Below, one piece after another: positions 35,681 through 43,908 of a stretch of DNA of 64,000 nt. How positions within the stretch are numbered: the stretch's first letter is position 1; the number at the start of each line of letters is the position of its first letter. The DNA comes from an uncultured Prevotella sp. (GTDB taxonomy: Bacteria; Bacteroidota; Bacteroidia; Bacteroidales; Bacteroidaceae). The translations under genes and the position numbers were made by a program. Under the pieces are notes generated by a model. That model saw nothing but the letters and a program-made list of their open reading frames with translations, did not search any database and was not told the DNA's origin. The stretch covers positions 1 to 64,000 of the forward strand of contig UQJC01000005.1 in NCBI GenBank assembly GCA_900541335.1, given 5' to 3'.

Positions 35681-38017
35681 TTAGCGTACGATGAACTTCT
35701 TGCCATTCTGGATGTAGAGACCACCCTTCACGGTCTTCACTACGCGTCGTCCGCTGAGGTCGTAAACAGGAGCGTCCGTGTTGGTTTTGCCCATTACGCT
35801 TTCGATAGCCGTAGCTTCACCGTCGAAGTTGAGTACGAAGCTCTGAGCACCTTGAGCTACTGCAGGCAAGAATGCCTTGTTAGCACCGATGGTAGCACCA
35901 TCGTTCAGGCTGTAGAAACCAATCTGACCTCCGCTGATACCCAGTACGAGTTCGTTTTCGTAAGCCTTGCCGAGGAGCGTACCCTGAAGTTCGTTGCCTT
36001 CTACAGCAGTAGCCTCGCCGATTGTCAGTACAGCCTTTTCAGCGTCCTTTTCACCCTTAAGAACCACACCCGTTTCGGCGGGGAAAGCATTAACTGAAGT
36101 CATGTTCAGCTGATCGCCGTTCTTCTTACCAATAAATGCCGTAGCACCTTCTACACCGCTAACACCAAAGGGAAGGTAAGTTGTAGCGTAAGCACCATCA
36201 TTGGCGGAGGCCAGGTCTACTTCGATGTCAGTTGCCTTAACGAGATACCAAGCTCCATCTGAATTCTTAGGATTGTCAGACCAAGAACCGATATTGCCAT
36301 TACCATAGTCCACCAAGTTGTTGTTTCCAACTTTGAGATTGAATTGAGCATCAGTAAGATCATTCAATGTATATTCTGCACCCTCATTAAATCCATCACC
36401 GATTTTATTGGGAGCAGGAAGGTTGTTCTTGTGGTTGGGGTTGAAAAGCTTGTAGGTATTTTCGCCTTCACCAGCTACAAACTGCCAAAGACCATTGATA
36501 TCACTGTTGCTGATTTTACCAGGTACGGCTTTCGTGCTGTTTGCAGAGAGTGCAGATTTACGTTGTACGTTTTGCAGACGATAATATGCACCAGCTTCAA
36601 TGGTTATGCCATTGCTCTGAAGATTTTTGATCGCATCACCCAATGCAATGGCATTTGTAATGTTAAACAAATCCTTCTCATATTCAGTATACTGATTATC
36701 GAGAAACTCGTCGTTTAAGTAACCGCCGACAGCATTGTTAGGAATGTTGATTACATCCTCAGCCTTAGTTAATACCCAGTGAGCTGGAGCGAAAACGCGA
36801 CAGGTAGATCCGCCATCGGGAGATGTCCAGTATTTCAAGGTTGCTATTGTTTGGCTTCCTTTGTCAAATTGTGCGTTGAGATAGTTGGTATGGTCTGACG
36901 TGAAACAGGGCTTACCGGAGTCTTTGCCTGAATTTACAATGAACCATTTTGTGTGTGCACCTTCGGTAATTTGCGCATTGCCATCCGTGGCGTTCAGTGA
37001 TTTGCTTGTAGTAGCTTTCTTGTTGTAAATTTCAAATCCATCAAAAGCATTTCCATAGAAGCACCACAAGTAAGCATCGTCCTTCAGAATCTCGTAGTTG
37101 TAGTTTTGCTTAGTAGCTTTGATATCTTGACTATCTGCTACGTAATTCCAGAACAACTGATAGGAGTAGTTGTTGTAGTTGTGCATGTTGATGGTACTCC
37201 ACTTCGGATTATTCAAGTCGGTAGTCTTTTCGAAGGGAAGAGCTTCAGTACAAGTAACGGTAACGTTGTTTGCGCCTTCTTTGACCTTACCTTCAGGCTG
37301 GGTAAAAGTAACAAAGTCGATTGCAGGTGCCGCATAGTTGGTTCCCACTATTTGTTCAACCGTTTGGGTTTTGGTTGCATTGCCCAGTTTGTAGGTGTAA
37401 GTAACTTGGGCTTTCTTTTCAACGATTGAGGTTGTAGAGTATACGTCAAATTCAGCACAGTTGCCGAAAGAGCCTTTAGCGTCCTTAATAACAAAGAGTA
37501 CATAACGACCCTGCTTAGCTTTGCTCAAAGCTACAACTTTTTCTTGGGTGTTCTCTTCCATAGTGCCAGTTGCATCTGCATTGGCGAGTCCTGTATTGTA
37601 AGCATCTACTTCGCTTTTGTTTGCTGCAGGTGCTTTCACGTTGGAGAAGGGGGTATCGCTAACGTAGAATTCATAGGACTTGCATGTACCATTGGCAGCA
37701 GAAGAGTGCTGTCTCGGTGTATAGGAGAAACCTGTTACGTTAACACTCTGCTTCATGTCAATCACGAAGTAGTGAGGGCAATTTCCTCCCTGGTTAAAGC
37801 CTGTTCCCGTACCATAATTAGAATGCCAAAAAGTTTGGGAATTCCCATCAATGATAGCTGCAGCTACGCCGTTACCTGCACCTGATTCTTGATTGGTAGA
37901 TGTAGAAGCTTCTACACTCCAAGTTCCTTTGGGCAACTTATTGCCTTCGGGAGTCTGTGCCCAAGCTGTTCCTGCAAATGCCAGTGACAGCATCAAAAGA
38001 CTCGTAATCTTTTTCAT
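35681..38017 (-). CDS. Secreted discoidin (F5/8 type C) domain protein with a T9SS-like C-terminal tail
   Basis: The 778-residue protein has a signal peptide (MKKITSLLMLSLAFAGTAWAQ). A discoidin/F5-8 type C sugar-binding domain lies at about 30-190 (IDGNSQTFWHSNYG with HYFVIDM). A middle region of repeated beta-rich modules resembles ricin-type trefoils. The C-terminal segment VYDLSGRRVVKTVKGGLYI resembles the sorting tails common on secreted Bacteroidetes proteins. No catalytic motif of a glycosidase or peptidase is visible, so a binding or adhesive role on glycans is most likely. A promoter at 38170-38201 precedes it and the 56-residue ORF follows. Codon use is like that of its neighbours. 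Confidence 0.75.
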   Translation of the reverse strand: MKKITSLLMLSLAFAGTAWAQTPEGNKLPKGTWSVEASTSTNQESGAGNGVAAAIIDGNSQTFWHSNYGTGTGFNQGGNCPHYFVIDMKQSVNVTGFSYTPRQHSSAANGTCKSYEFYVSDTPFSNVKAPAANKSEVDAYNTGLANADATGTMEENTQEKVVALSKAKQGRYVLFVIKDAKGSFGNCAEFDVYSTTSIVEKKAQVTYTYKLGNATKTQTVEQIVGTNYAAPAIDFVTFTQPEGKVKEGANNVTVTCTEALPFEKTTDLNNPKWSTINMHNYNNYSYQLFWNYVADSQDIKATKQNYNYEILKDDAYLWCFYGNAFDGFEIYNKKATTSKSLNATDGNAQITEGAHTKWFIVNSGKDSGKPCFTSDHTNYLNAQFDKGSQTIATLKYWTSPDGGSTCRVFAPAHWVLTKAEDVINIPNNAVGGYLNDEFLDNQYTEYEKDLFNITNAIALGDAIKNLQSNGITIEAGAYYRLQNVQRKSALSANSTKAVPGKISNSDINGLWQFVAGEGENTYKLFNPNHKNNLPAPNKIGDGFNEGAEYTLNDLTDAQFNLKVGNNNLVDYGNGNIGSWSDNPKNSDGAWYLVKATDIEVDLASANDGAYATTYLPFGVSGVEGATAFIGKKNGDQLNMTSVNAFPAETGVVLKGEKDAEKAVLTIGEATAVEGNELQGTLLGKAYENELVLGISGGQIGFYSLNDGATIGANKAFLPAVAQGAQSFVLNFDGEATAIESVMGKTNTDAPVYDLSGRRVVKTVKGGLYIQNGKKFIVR

Positions 38018-38169
38018 TGTGTTTTTTATTAGAATGTGATAAATAAAAGTTTCAAATGAGTGTGTATTGTTTGAGATAGGGGGAAATATTTTCCGAATAT
38101 TGAAATGTCCTATTTTTCAGTCAGATATATAGAGAGAGGGAAAGTTAAGCCCTTTCTTTAAGTAGCGTG

Positions 38170-38201
38170 CAAATGTATTTTCATTTCCTAATTTCGCCAA
38201 A
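38170..38201 (-). promoter_or_regulatory. Promoter of the discoidin-protein gene
   Basis: On the minus strand TTTG (38201-38198) and TACATTTG (38177-38170) are 20 bases apart, the consensus Bacteroidetes spacing. The leader to the ATG at 38017 would be about 145 bases. Confidence 0.75.
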
Positions 38202-38663
38202 TTGGGGGGGGTAATTAAAGTTAACATCGTGATAAAAATGCAAATCTATTCAGAGAGTGGCATTTTTAAAGGGGGTAGATTGCAATTTGAGGGCTAATTA
38301 AGTCTGGGTTTACCTGTTCGGTTGTTTGGCTTTCGGTCGAAATGTTTGAGAAAAGAGGATGGTAAAGGGCGAAACTTACCAAATTTCTTCATCTCGTTTT
38401 GGGTTTTAAGCCCTGTGCAGGTTTAAGGGATGAGTAGCAAGTGGGTAAACAGGAATTGCAGTCTTGAAGGATGCAACTTTCGTTTATTGACTTCCTCTTT
38501 ACTTGCTAATGGGGGCGGCATGGAAGTCTTTTTTGTAGTCTATACTGTGAGAAGGGGCATTGAGGTAGTCTGATGAGGCGTACTTATAGGACGAATCGCA
38601 AAATGAGTACTCAGATTTAGGCCTCTCACTGGGAGGAGGGGAATCTGATGCCCCCTCTCTGGG

Positions 38664-38957
38664 TATTTACCAGTGAATACGTGCAGCTGATGCATCTGCT
38701 TTGGGTATTTACCAGTGAATGCGTGCAGCTGATGCATCTGCTTTGGGTATTTACCAGTGAATACGTGCAGCTGATGCATCGGCTTTGGGCATTTACCAGT
38801 GAATGCGTGTAACTGTTGCATCAGCTTTGGGTATTTACCAGTGAATACCTGTATCTGATGCATCGGATTAGAGTATTTACCAGTGAATGCGTGCAGCAGA
38901 TGCATCAGATTAGAGTATTTACCAGTGAATCGCTTTATCTGATGGGACTGATAGGTG
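38664..38957. repeat. Seven-copy 42-bp tandem repeat (minisatellite)
   Basis: Units start at 38664, 38706, 38748, 38790, 38832, 38874 and 38916, exactly 42 bases apart. The core TATTTACCAGTGAAT is nearly invariant (one C for T in unit 4), followed by a more variable part containing the palindrome GATGCATC. The base after the core alternates A, G, A, G, A, G in units 1-6, suggesting an older 84-bp higher-order unit. Because 42 is a multiple of three, the minus strand is open for 148 codons. I do not call a gene there, as promoter and domain evidence are absent. Confidence 0.93.
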
Positions 38958-39169
38958 TTTTTTCTGTGTAGCGGCTTCTTCTGCACTGTCCAATTGGTGA
39001 TTGGCTGACTTTCTTCTTTAGTGAAGTCGGTTTTTTCTTCTCTTTCGAGGTTTCTAAGTGGTTCATGAAGCAGGTTGATAATATAATAGCCTTGAATTGG
39101 TTGCGACCCATCAGTGGAGAATGCTAGTTAAGCGGGAGGAAGGTGCGGAGGCTTGGATAGCGCAGAGGA

Positions 39170-39267
39170 GGTACGGTCGCGGCATGCCGCGACCCATTAG
39201 TAGAGGGAACTCTTTCAGCAAAAGGAAGGCACTGCTACTTTGAGTCGCGGCATGCCGCGACCGTACC
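39170..39267. repeat. 98-bp palindromic element with terminal inverted repeats (MITE/REP-like)
   Basis: The 24 bases at 39170-39193 are exactly inverted at 39244-39267. Each arm itself contains the palindrome GTCGCGGCATGCCGCGAC, so the element is a palindrome of palindromes. Similarity continues inward for about ten bases (CCATTAGTAG against the inverse of CTACTTTGA). It has no coding capacity and no flanking transposase. Confidence 0.8.
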
Positions 39268-39423
39268 ACACGGTTCACCTGATTAAAGTCGGGGGAATAA
39301 ATATGCCTCAAAGGGCTGAAAGAGGCTTTGTCTAGGGGGAGATGAGCCCAACCCCCTAGGTAAATGACAATGGACTTTATAAGAAATCTCTACAACAGCT
39401 CTTTCACAGCATGCAGGTGAAAC

Positions 39424-39466
39424 AAAAAAAATCAGCTCCGTCACGGAAGGATGTGACGGAGCTGAT
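39424..39466 (-). terminator. Terminator of the tmRNA gene
   Basis: ATCAGCTCCGTCAC (39431-39444) pairs with GTGACGGAGCTGAT (39453-39466). On the minus strand the stem is followed by seven T residues at 39430-39424. Confidence 0.92.
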
Positions 39467-39483
39467 TTTGTAATAACAAGACA

Positions 39484-39881
39484 GGTGGACCAGGAGGGGC
39501 TCGAACCCTCGTCCAAACAGGGAAACAATGTGCTTTCTACACGCTTATCACCGCTTTAGTTTTCGAGCTTAGGCAAGACCGGTGCTACCAACCTAAACCT
39601 TATCCTCTAAAAACTTCATTCACGCCGCGAGGCAGACGCAAACTATCTCCGATGTATCTGCACCACCTGATCAAGACGCTTCGGAGCAACAGCTCTTGGG
39701 TGATGTCTCGTTTCAGCACCTTGTGCCGAAATAAAGCCAATCTACTGTACTTCGATTAGGCAGCGAGAGCAAACTTGTTTTCGCCAGTTAAATCTTTGGA
39801 AGCCGAGATTAAAGTGCCCACCTCCAGGCGCACTGCGTGCTTACATATCATTCCGACCCGCTGTCAAATCCAATCTGGCCC
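39484..39881 (-). ncRNA. ssrA: Transfer-messenger RNA (tmRNA)
   Basis: tmRNA rescues stalled ribosomes by adding a degradation tag. The 5' end GGGCCAG (39881-39875) pairs with CTGGTCC near the 3' end (39493-39487). The T arm has GGTTCGAGCCCC in its loop region. The discriminator is A at 39486, followed by CC and then T, so the last base of CCA must be added by the CCA enzyme. The tag reading frame runs from the resume codon GGC (39785-39783) to TAA (39758-39756) and encodes GENKFALAA, with the usual ALAA end. The remaining part folds into pseudoknot regions, not worked out here. A consensus promoter lies at 39899-39930. Confidence 0.95.
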
Positions 39882-39898
39882 TGATCGTGAATGGACGG

Positions 39899-39930
39899 CA
39901 AAGGTAAGCAGAGGGAATGGATGTGCCAAA
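39899..39930 (-). promoter_or_regulatory. Promoter of ssrA
   Basis: On the minus strand TTTG (39930-39927) and TACCTTTG (39906-39899) are 20 bases apart. The predicted start is a few bases before the mature 5' end at 39881. The gap 39882-40222 otherwise holds only the kdsA -7 box. Confidence 0.8.
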
Positions 39931-40122
39931 TTTTCATCGGCTTTTCCATCGTATGGGGGAGAAGGCGAACGGGGAATAGGTTTTCGTTTACCTTCAAACG
40001 GGTGATAAAAGGGGAAACGGAACTTGTCCCAGTTCGCCGTAAGCGGGGAGCGTTTATCTTCGTGAAGTGAGGGCGCAAGACAAATGGAAGCTTCTTAATT
40101 TTCCTTTGCGATTGCTTTGCAC

Positions 40123-40130
40123 TATCTTTG
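40123..40130 (+). promoter_or_regulatory. -7 box for kdsA
   Basis: TATCTTTG fits TAnnTTTG, 92 bases before the kdsA ATG. TTTT at 40099-40102 is a weak -33 candidate at the expected distance. Confidence 0.5.
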
Positions 40131-40222
40131 CAAACAAATCAAATTTTGCTGTCCCATTTCGGGCGGGTCTGCATCTGTTAGTGCTGACCATGATGACTGA
40201 ATAATCACCTCTATATATAATA

Positions 40223-40984
40223 ATGTGTATGACACCTCTCTTTATAGCAGGTCCCTGTGTGATCGAATCGGCTGAGTTGCTCGATGTGGTAGCTCGTGAG
40301 TTGGTACGGATTAAGCAGCAAACGGGGGCTGAAGTGTATTTTAAGGCTTCGTTTGATAAGGCAAACCGCACATCGGTGCATTCGTTTCGCGGTCCGGGAC
40401 TTGAAAAGGGACTGCAGCTGTTGGCAGATATCAAGCAGAAATATGGCTTGCCGTTGCTGACGGATATTCATGAAAGTTGTCAGGCTGCACCAGCAGGTGA
40501 GGTGGTTGACGTGCTTCAGATTCCGGCTTTCCTCTGTCGACAGACCGACTTGTTGGTTGAGGCTTCGCGCACGGGCAAGGTGGTTAATATCAAGAAGGCA
40601 CAGTTCCTCTCGGGCGAAGATATGCGCTATCCGGTAGAGAAGTGTCGGGAGTCGGGAGCCAAGGAAGTTTGGCTGACGGAGCGCGGCAATATCTACGGTT
40701 ACAACAACCTGGTGGTGGACTTCCGTAACATTCCCTTGATGAAGCCTTATGCCGACCGGGTGATTATGGACTGTACGCACTCGGTACAACGTCCGGGTGG
40801 AGCCGGTGGCAAGACGGGGGGTGACCGCCAGTTTGTGCCGCAGATGGCTTTGGCGGCCAAGGCCTTTGGAGCAGACGGATATTTCTTTGAAACACATCCG
40901 AATCCAGATGAGGCACTGAGTGATGGTCCGAATATGCTCTTCTTAAAGGATTTGGAAGGGGTTATGACCTCGCTGATGGGATAA
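40223..40984 (+). CDS. kdsA: 3-deoxy-8-phosphooctulonate synthase (Kdo-8-P synthase)
   Basis: KdsA condenses arabinose 5-phosphate with phosphoenolpyruvate to Kdo 8-phosphate for the lipopolysaccharide inner core. The 253-residue TIM-barrel protein begins with LFIAGPCVIES and has FKASFDKANRTS near residue 50, FRGPGLEKGL, the LLTDIHE block, and DCTHSVQRPGG, all diagnostic. Two ATGs lie close together (40223 and 40229); the first is used here and both give nearly the same protein. kdsD follows 104 bases downstream, supplying arabinose 5-phosphate, so the pair forms a functional unit. The length is at the short end for the family and complete. Confidence 0.96.
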   Translation: MCMTPLFIAGPCVIESAELLDVVARELVRIKQQTGAEVYFKASFDKANRTSVHSFRGPGLEKGLQLLADIKQKYGLPLLTDIHESCQAAPAGEVVDVLQIPAFLCRQTDLLVEASRTGKVVNIKKAQFLSGEDMRYPVEKCRESGAKEVWLTERGNIYGYNNLVVDFRNIPLMKPYADRVIMDCTHSVQRPGGAGGKTGGDRQFVPQMALAAKAFGADGYFFETHPNPDEALSDGPNMLFLKDLEGVMTSLMG

Positions 40985-41088
40985 GGTTAGAGGAAGAAGC
41001 GGGACGCATTGGGGCGTTAGCTTGGCTTCTTCACCCGTCAGTTGATTCTCTTCTCATCAATATAAACTTTTAAAATCATTCTCTCTTC

Positions 41089-42039
41089 ATGAGTAAGTGG
41101 ACAGAAACCGCTATCAAGTGTTTGCGCGATGAGGCTGACGCCTTGTTGGGCTTGATTCCTCATATTGATGCCGATTTTGACAAGACCGTCGACATCATCT
41201 TACAGTGTAAGGGTAAACTCGTTGTGACGGGTGTGGGCAAGAGTGGACACATCGGTGCAAAGATTGCAGCCACTTTGTCGTCAACGGGTACGCCTAGTTT
41301 CTTTATTAACCCTTTGGACGTGTTTCACGGTGATTTGGGCGTGATTCAGCCTGGTGACGTGGTACTTGCCATCTCTAATTCCGGACAGACCGACGAGTTG
41401 CTTCGTTTCTTACCCTATTTGCTAGAAAATCACATTCCAGTGATTGGTATGAGCGGCAATCCGGCTTCGTTGCTGGCACGTAATGCCACCGCTCACCTCA
41501 ATGCCGCCGTAGAGCGGGAAGCTTGCCCGCTCAATTTGGCTCCGACTTCGTCGACTACAGCCGCCTTGGCTTTGGGTGATGCTTTGGCTTGTGCCTTGAT
41601 GGAGGCACGCCAGTTTAAAGCGTCAGACTTTGCCCAATATCATCCCGGTGGTACCTTGGGTAAACGCTTGCTGACTCGTGCGAAGGACGTGATGCGTTGC
41701 GACGAACTGCCCGTAATCAGTCCGGCTATGAAATTGGGTGAGGCGGTGATTCACATGAGCAAGGGACGCCTGGGACTGTGTGTAGCCATGGTGGAAGACC
41801 GTGTGCAGGGACTCATTACGGATGGAGACATTCGTCGCGCGATGGAGAACTCACAGGATAATTTCTTCCAACTGACGGTGAATGACATCATGACCCGTAC
41901 GCCGAAATGTGTGCATGCCGATGCCAAAATTACGGAGATTGAAAAGGTACTTCATCAACATAAGATTCACTCAGTACTCGTTGTGGACGATGAACAGCAC
42001 TTGCTGGGCATTGTAGACTCCTTCAGTACGATGTTGTAA
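41089..42039 (+). CDS. kdsD: Arabinose-5-phosphate isomerase (KdsD/KpsF family)
   Basis: The enzyme interconverts ribulose 5-phosphate and arabinose 5-phosphate, the first committed substrate for Kdo. The 316-residue protein has an SIS domain (about 30-170) with GVGKSGHIGAKIAATLSSTG and the SNSGQTDELL sugar-phosphate loop. Two CBS domains follow at about 200-316 (for example ITDGDIRRAM), the standard KdsD architecture. The ATG at 41089 is appropriate. It follows kdsA on the same strand. A hairpin with T tract at 42236-42267 lies before the next gene, about 200 bases after the stop. Confidence 0.94.
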   Translation: MSKWTETAIKCLRDEADALLGLIPHIDADFDKTVDIILQCKGKLVVTGVGKSGHIGAKIAATLSSTGTPSFFINPLDVFHGDLGVIQPGDVVLAISNSGQTDELLRFLPYLLENHIPVIGMSGNPASLLARNATAHLNAAVEREACPLNLAPTSSTTAALALGDALACALMEARQFKASDFAQYHPGGTLGKRLLTRAKDVMRCDELPVISPAMKLGEAVIHMSKGRLGLCVAMVEDRVQGLITDGDIRRAMENSQDNFFQLTVNDIMTRTPKCVHADAKITEIEKVLHQHKIHSVLVVDDEQHLLGIVDSFSTML

Positions 42040-42235
42040 GGCGATAGGGCTTTGAGCAAAAAGGTCTCTCTTCGGTGAAGGGGCCTGTCGATATCCGTTG
42101 AACATACATTTAGGGTGTTCTTACGAGTAGGTATTTAATCCTCCCATCTGAAGTCAACGATGGTGGCTTCGGGTGGAACTTCATGAGGTCAATACTTGCT
42201 CCTATCTGGTTTGTCCAGTCGGGGGAGGAGGAAGT

Positions 42236-42267
42236 AGCCATGTAGGCAGTTGGCCTACAGCTTTTTC
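42236..42267 (+). terminator. Hairpin with T tract upstream of the cardiolipin synthase gene
   Basis: TGTAGGC (42241-42247) pairs with GCCTACA (42253-42259), with an outer AGC/GCT pair, followed by TTTTTC. It lies about 200 bases after kdsD and 34 before the next start, so it could be a read-through terminator or a leader hairpin. The rest of 42040-42300 shows nothing recognisable. Confidence 0.55.
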
Positions 42268-42300
42268 TTCCCGCGATGCTTCAACTTGTATTACGTATTC

Positions 42301-43668
42301 ATGCGTCCTCATACTTTACTGTTAATTCTATTGAGCTATTTCCTTTTTTTGCCTGCATTGCCCTTGAAGTGTAGGGCGGCGGCTGCCACTGATTCGACAG
42401 TCGTACATTTTCTGCAAGATGAATATGGGGTAAAGTTTACAGACAATAACCGCATTGTCATCTTCAAAACGGGTAAGGAGAAGTTTGACGACCTTTTGCC
42501 CGCCGTACAGGCTGCCAAAGAGAGTATTCACCTGGAGTATTTCAACTTTCGCAATGACTCCATTTCGAAGGAACTGTTCACCTTGTTGGTGCGTAAGGCT
42601 GCCGAGGGGGTGAAGGTACGTGCGCTGTTCGATGGCTTTGGAAACAGTTCAAACAACCGTCCACTGCGTGCACGCCACCTGGACAGTTTGCGTGCTCACG
42701 GTGTCGAGATTTATGAATTTGATCCGTTGCGCTTTCCCTGGGTTAACCACGTGATGCACCGCGATCACCGCAAGATTGTGGTGATAGATGGTTGCATCGC
42801 TTACACGGGCGGTATGAATGTGGCAGACTACTACATTACGGGAAAACCTGAGTTTGGGGAATGGCGTGACATCCATGCGCGTGTGGAAGGAGACGCTGTA
42901 GGAGAGTTGCAGAAGGTCTTTCTAACCTTTTGGAACAAGGTGACCCAACAGCAGATACACGGACCGGAATATTATCCCGGGGAACGGGATGCTCGGTTGG
43001 ATTTCCCTCAGTTGAAACCCGATGTGAGCGATACGGCGGGTAAAAAGTTTGTCGGTGTGGTCAACCGCGATCCGTATGATTCGCCTCGTATCATTCACGA
43101 CACCTTTGTCAAGGCGATACAACATGCGCAACACCGCATTTTAATCATCAATCCTTACTTGACGCTGTGCCGACACATCAAGCGGGCTATTCGTCAGGCG
43201 GCGAAGCGCGGGGTGGACGTGCAAATCATGGTGTCGGAGAAGAGTGATATCCCCATTACGCCCCGCATCGTGGAGTATAATGTGCACCGATTGATGAAGG
43301 CGGGTGCTAAGATTTATATGTTCCAAGGGGGATTCCATCACAGTAAGATTATGATGATTGATGACGAAATCTCCTTTATCGGATCGGCAAACTTAAACAG
43401 TCGCAGCTTGTCGTTTGACTATGAGTGTAACCTTTATGTAGTAGACCGACCGACAACCGCTCAACTGTCTGAGATATTCTATCATGACCGCGATACGCGT
43501 TGTTTCCGTCTGACTCCCGAAGTGTGGAAAAGCTGGAGTCGCTGGCGTCGTTTCAAGGGGTGGTTCTTCCATTTCTTGACTCCCTTTGTAAAATGTGAGA
43601 AGCATGAGAAGGTGGGCGACAGTTTCCAGGAGTTCAACGAAGAGTTACCACCTACTTATCGTGGGTAG
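42301..43668 (+). CDS. Phospholipase D-like protein, probable cardiolipin synthase
   Basis: Enzymes of this type join two phosphatidylglycerols to cardiolipin, or otherwise transfer phosphatidyl groups. The 455-residue protein has an N-terminal signal or anchor (MRPHTLLLILLSYFLFLPAL). Two HKD motifs are complete: His156-x-Lys158-x4-Asp163 (HRKIVVID) followed by YTGGMN, and His347-x-Lys349-x4-Asp354 (HSKIMMID) followed by GSANLNSRS. The start at 42301 is the first ATG; the open frame extends to a TTG at 42250 without a better signal. It lacks the two N-terminal transmembrane helices of E. coli ClsA and resembles Bacteroidetes exported forms, so a periplasmic side is inferred. Confidence 0.85.
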   Translation: MRPHTLLLILLSYFLFLPALPLKCRAAAATDSTVVHFLQDEYGVKFTDNNRIVIFKTGKEKFDDLLPAVQAAKESIHLEYFNFRNDSISKELFTLLVRKAAEGVKVRALFDGFGNSSNNRPLRARHLDSLRAHGVEIYEFDPLRFPWVNHVMHRDHRKIVVIDGCIAYTGGMNVADYYITGKPEFGEWRDIHARVEGDAVGELQKVFLTFWNKVTQQQIHGPEYYPGERDARLDFPQLKPDVSDTAGKKFVGVVNRDPYDSPRIIHDTFVKAIQHAQHRILIINPYLTLCRHIKRAIRQAAKRGVDVQIMVSEKSDIPITPRIVEYNVHRLMKAGAKIYMFQGGFHHSKIMMIDDEISFIGSANLNSRSLSFDYECNLYVVDRPTTAQLSEIFYHDRDTRCFRLTPEVWKSWSRWRRFKGWFFHFLTPFVKCEKHEKVGDSFQEFNEELPPTYRG

Positions 43669-43687
43669 CAAGGAGGCGGATTTAAAG

Positions 43688-43773
43688 AACCACGGAAAGA
43701 ACCGAATGTACGGAAGCTAACGAAGAGTCTATTATGTTCCGAATCTTCCGTTCCTTCCGTGTATTCCGTGGTT
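43688..43773. repeat. ACGGAA-type dispersed palindrome, copy 1
   Basis: AACCACGGAA (43688-43697) is inverted as TTCCGTGGTT (43764-43773), with further ACGGAA and TTCCGT units between. The same ends and internal words occur at 58682-58745 and 58799-58880. More such units follow up to about 43830. The 240-base gap 43669-43908 holds no gene. Confidence 0.75.
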
Positions 43774-43908
43774 GATGTGTTTTTGTGGACTACGGAATAG
43801 ACAGGAAGGAATAACGGAAGATGTTACTCTTCGTTATGCGTTTTCAGTAGTTTCTTGTATCCTTGCCTTTGTGGTAAGTGTTCATATCCTTCTATAGTTT
43901 TTCTCATT

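Larger units (their letters stand above)
38018..39483. other. Gene-poor repeat-rich intergenic region
   Basis: These 1466 bases hold no gene I can support. From right to left they contain the tmRNA terminator, a 98-bp palindromic element (39170-39267), a 42-bp tandem array (38664-38957), and the promoter of the discoidin gene (38170-38201). Between 38202 and 38663, and between 38958 and 39169, nothing recognisable is seen. Confidence 0.7.

Noticed and set aside
38540..38986. 148-codon minus-strand ORF over the 42-bp array
   Set aside because: The frame is open mainly because the period is a multiple of three. There is no promoter, signal or domain, so it is described only as a repeat and flagged as a finding.
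39283..39528. 81-codon minus-strand ORF next to the tmRNA gene
   Set aside because: It overlaps the 3' part of tmRNA and its terminator, so the open frame is accidental.
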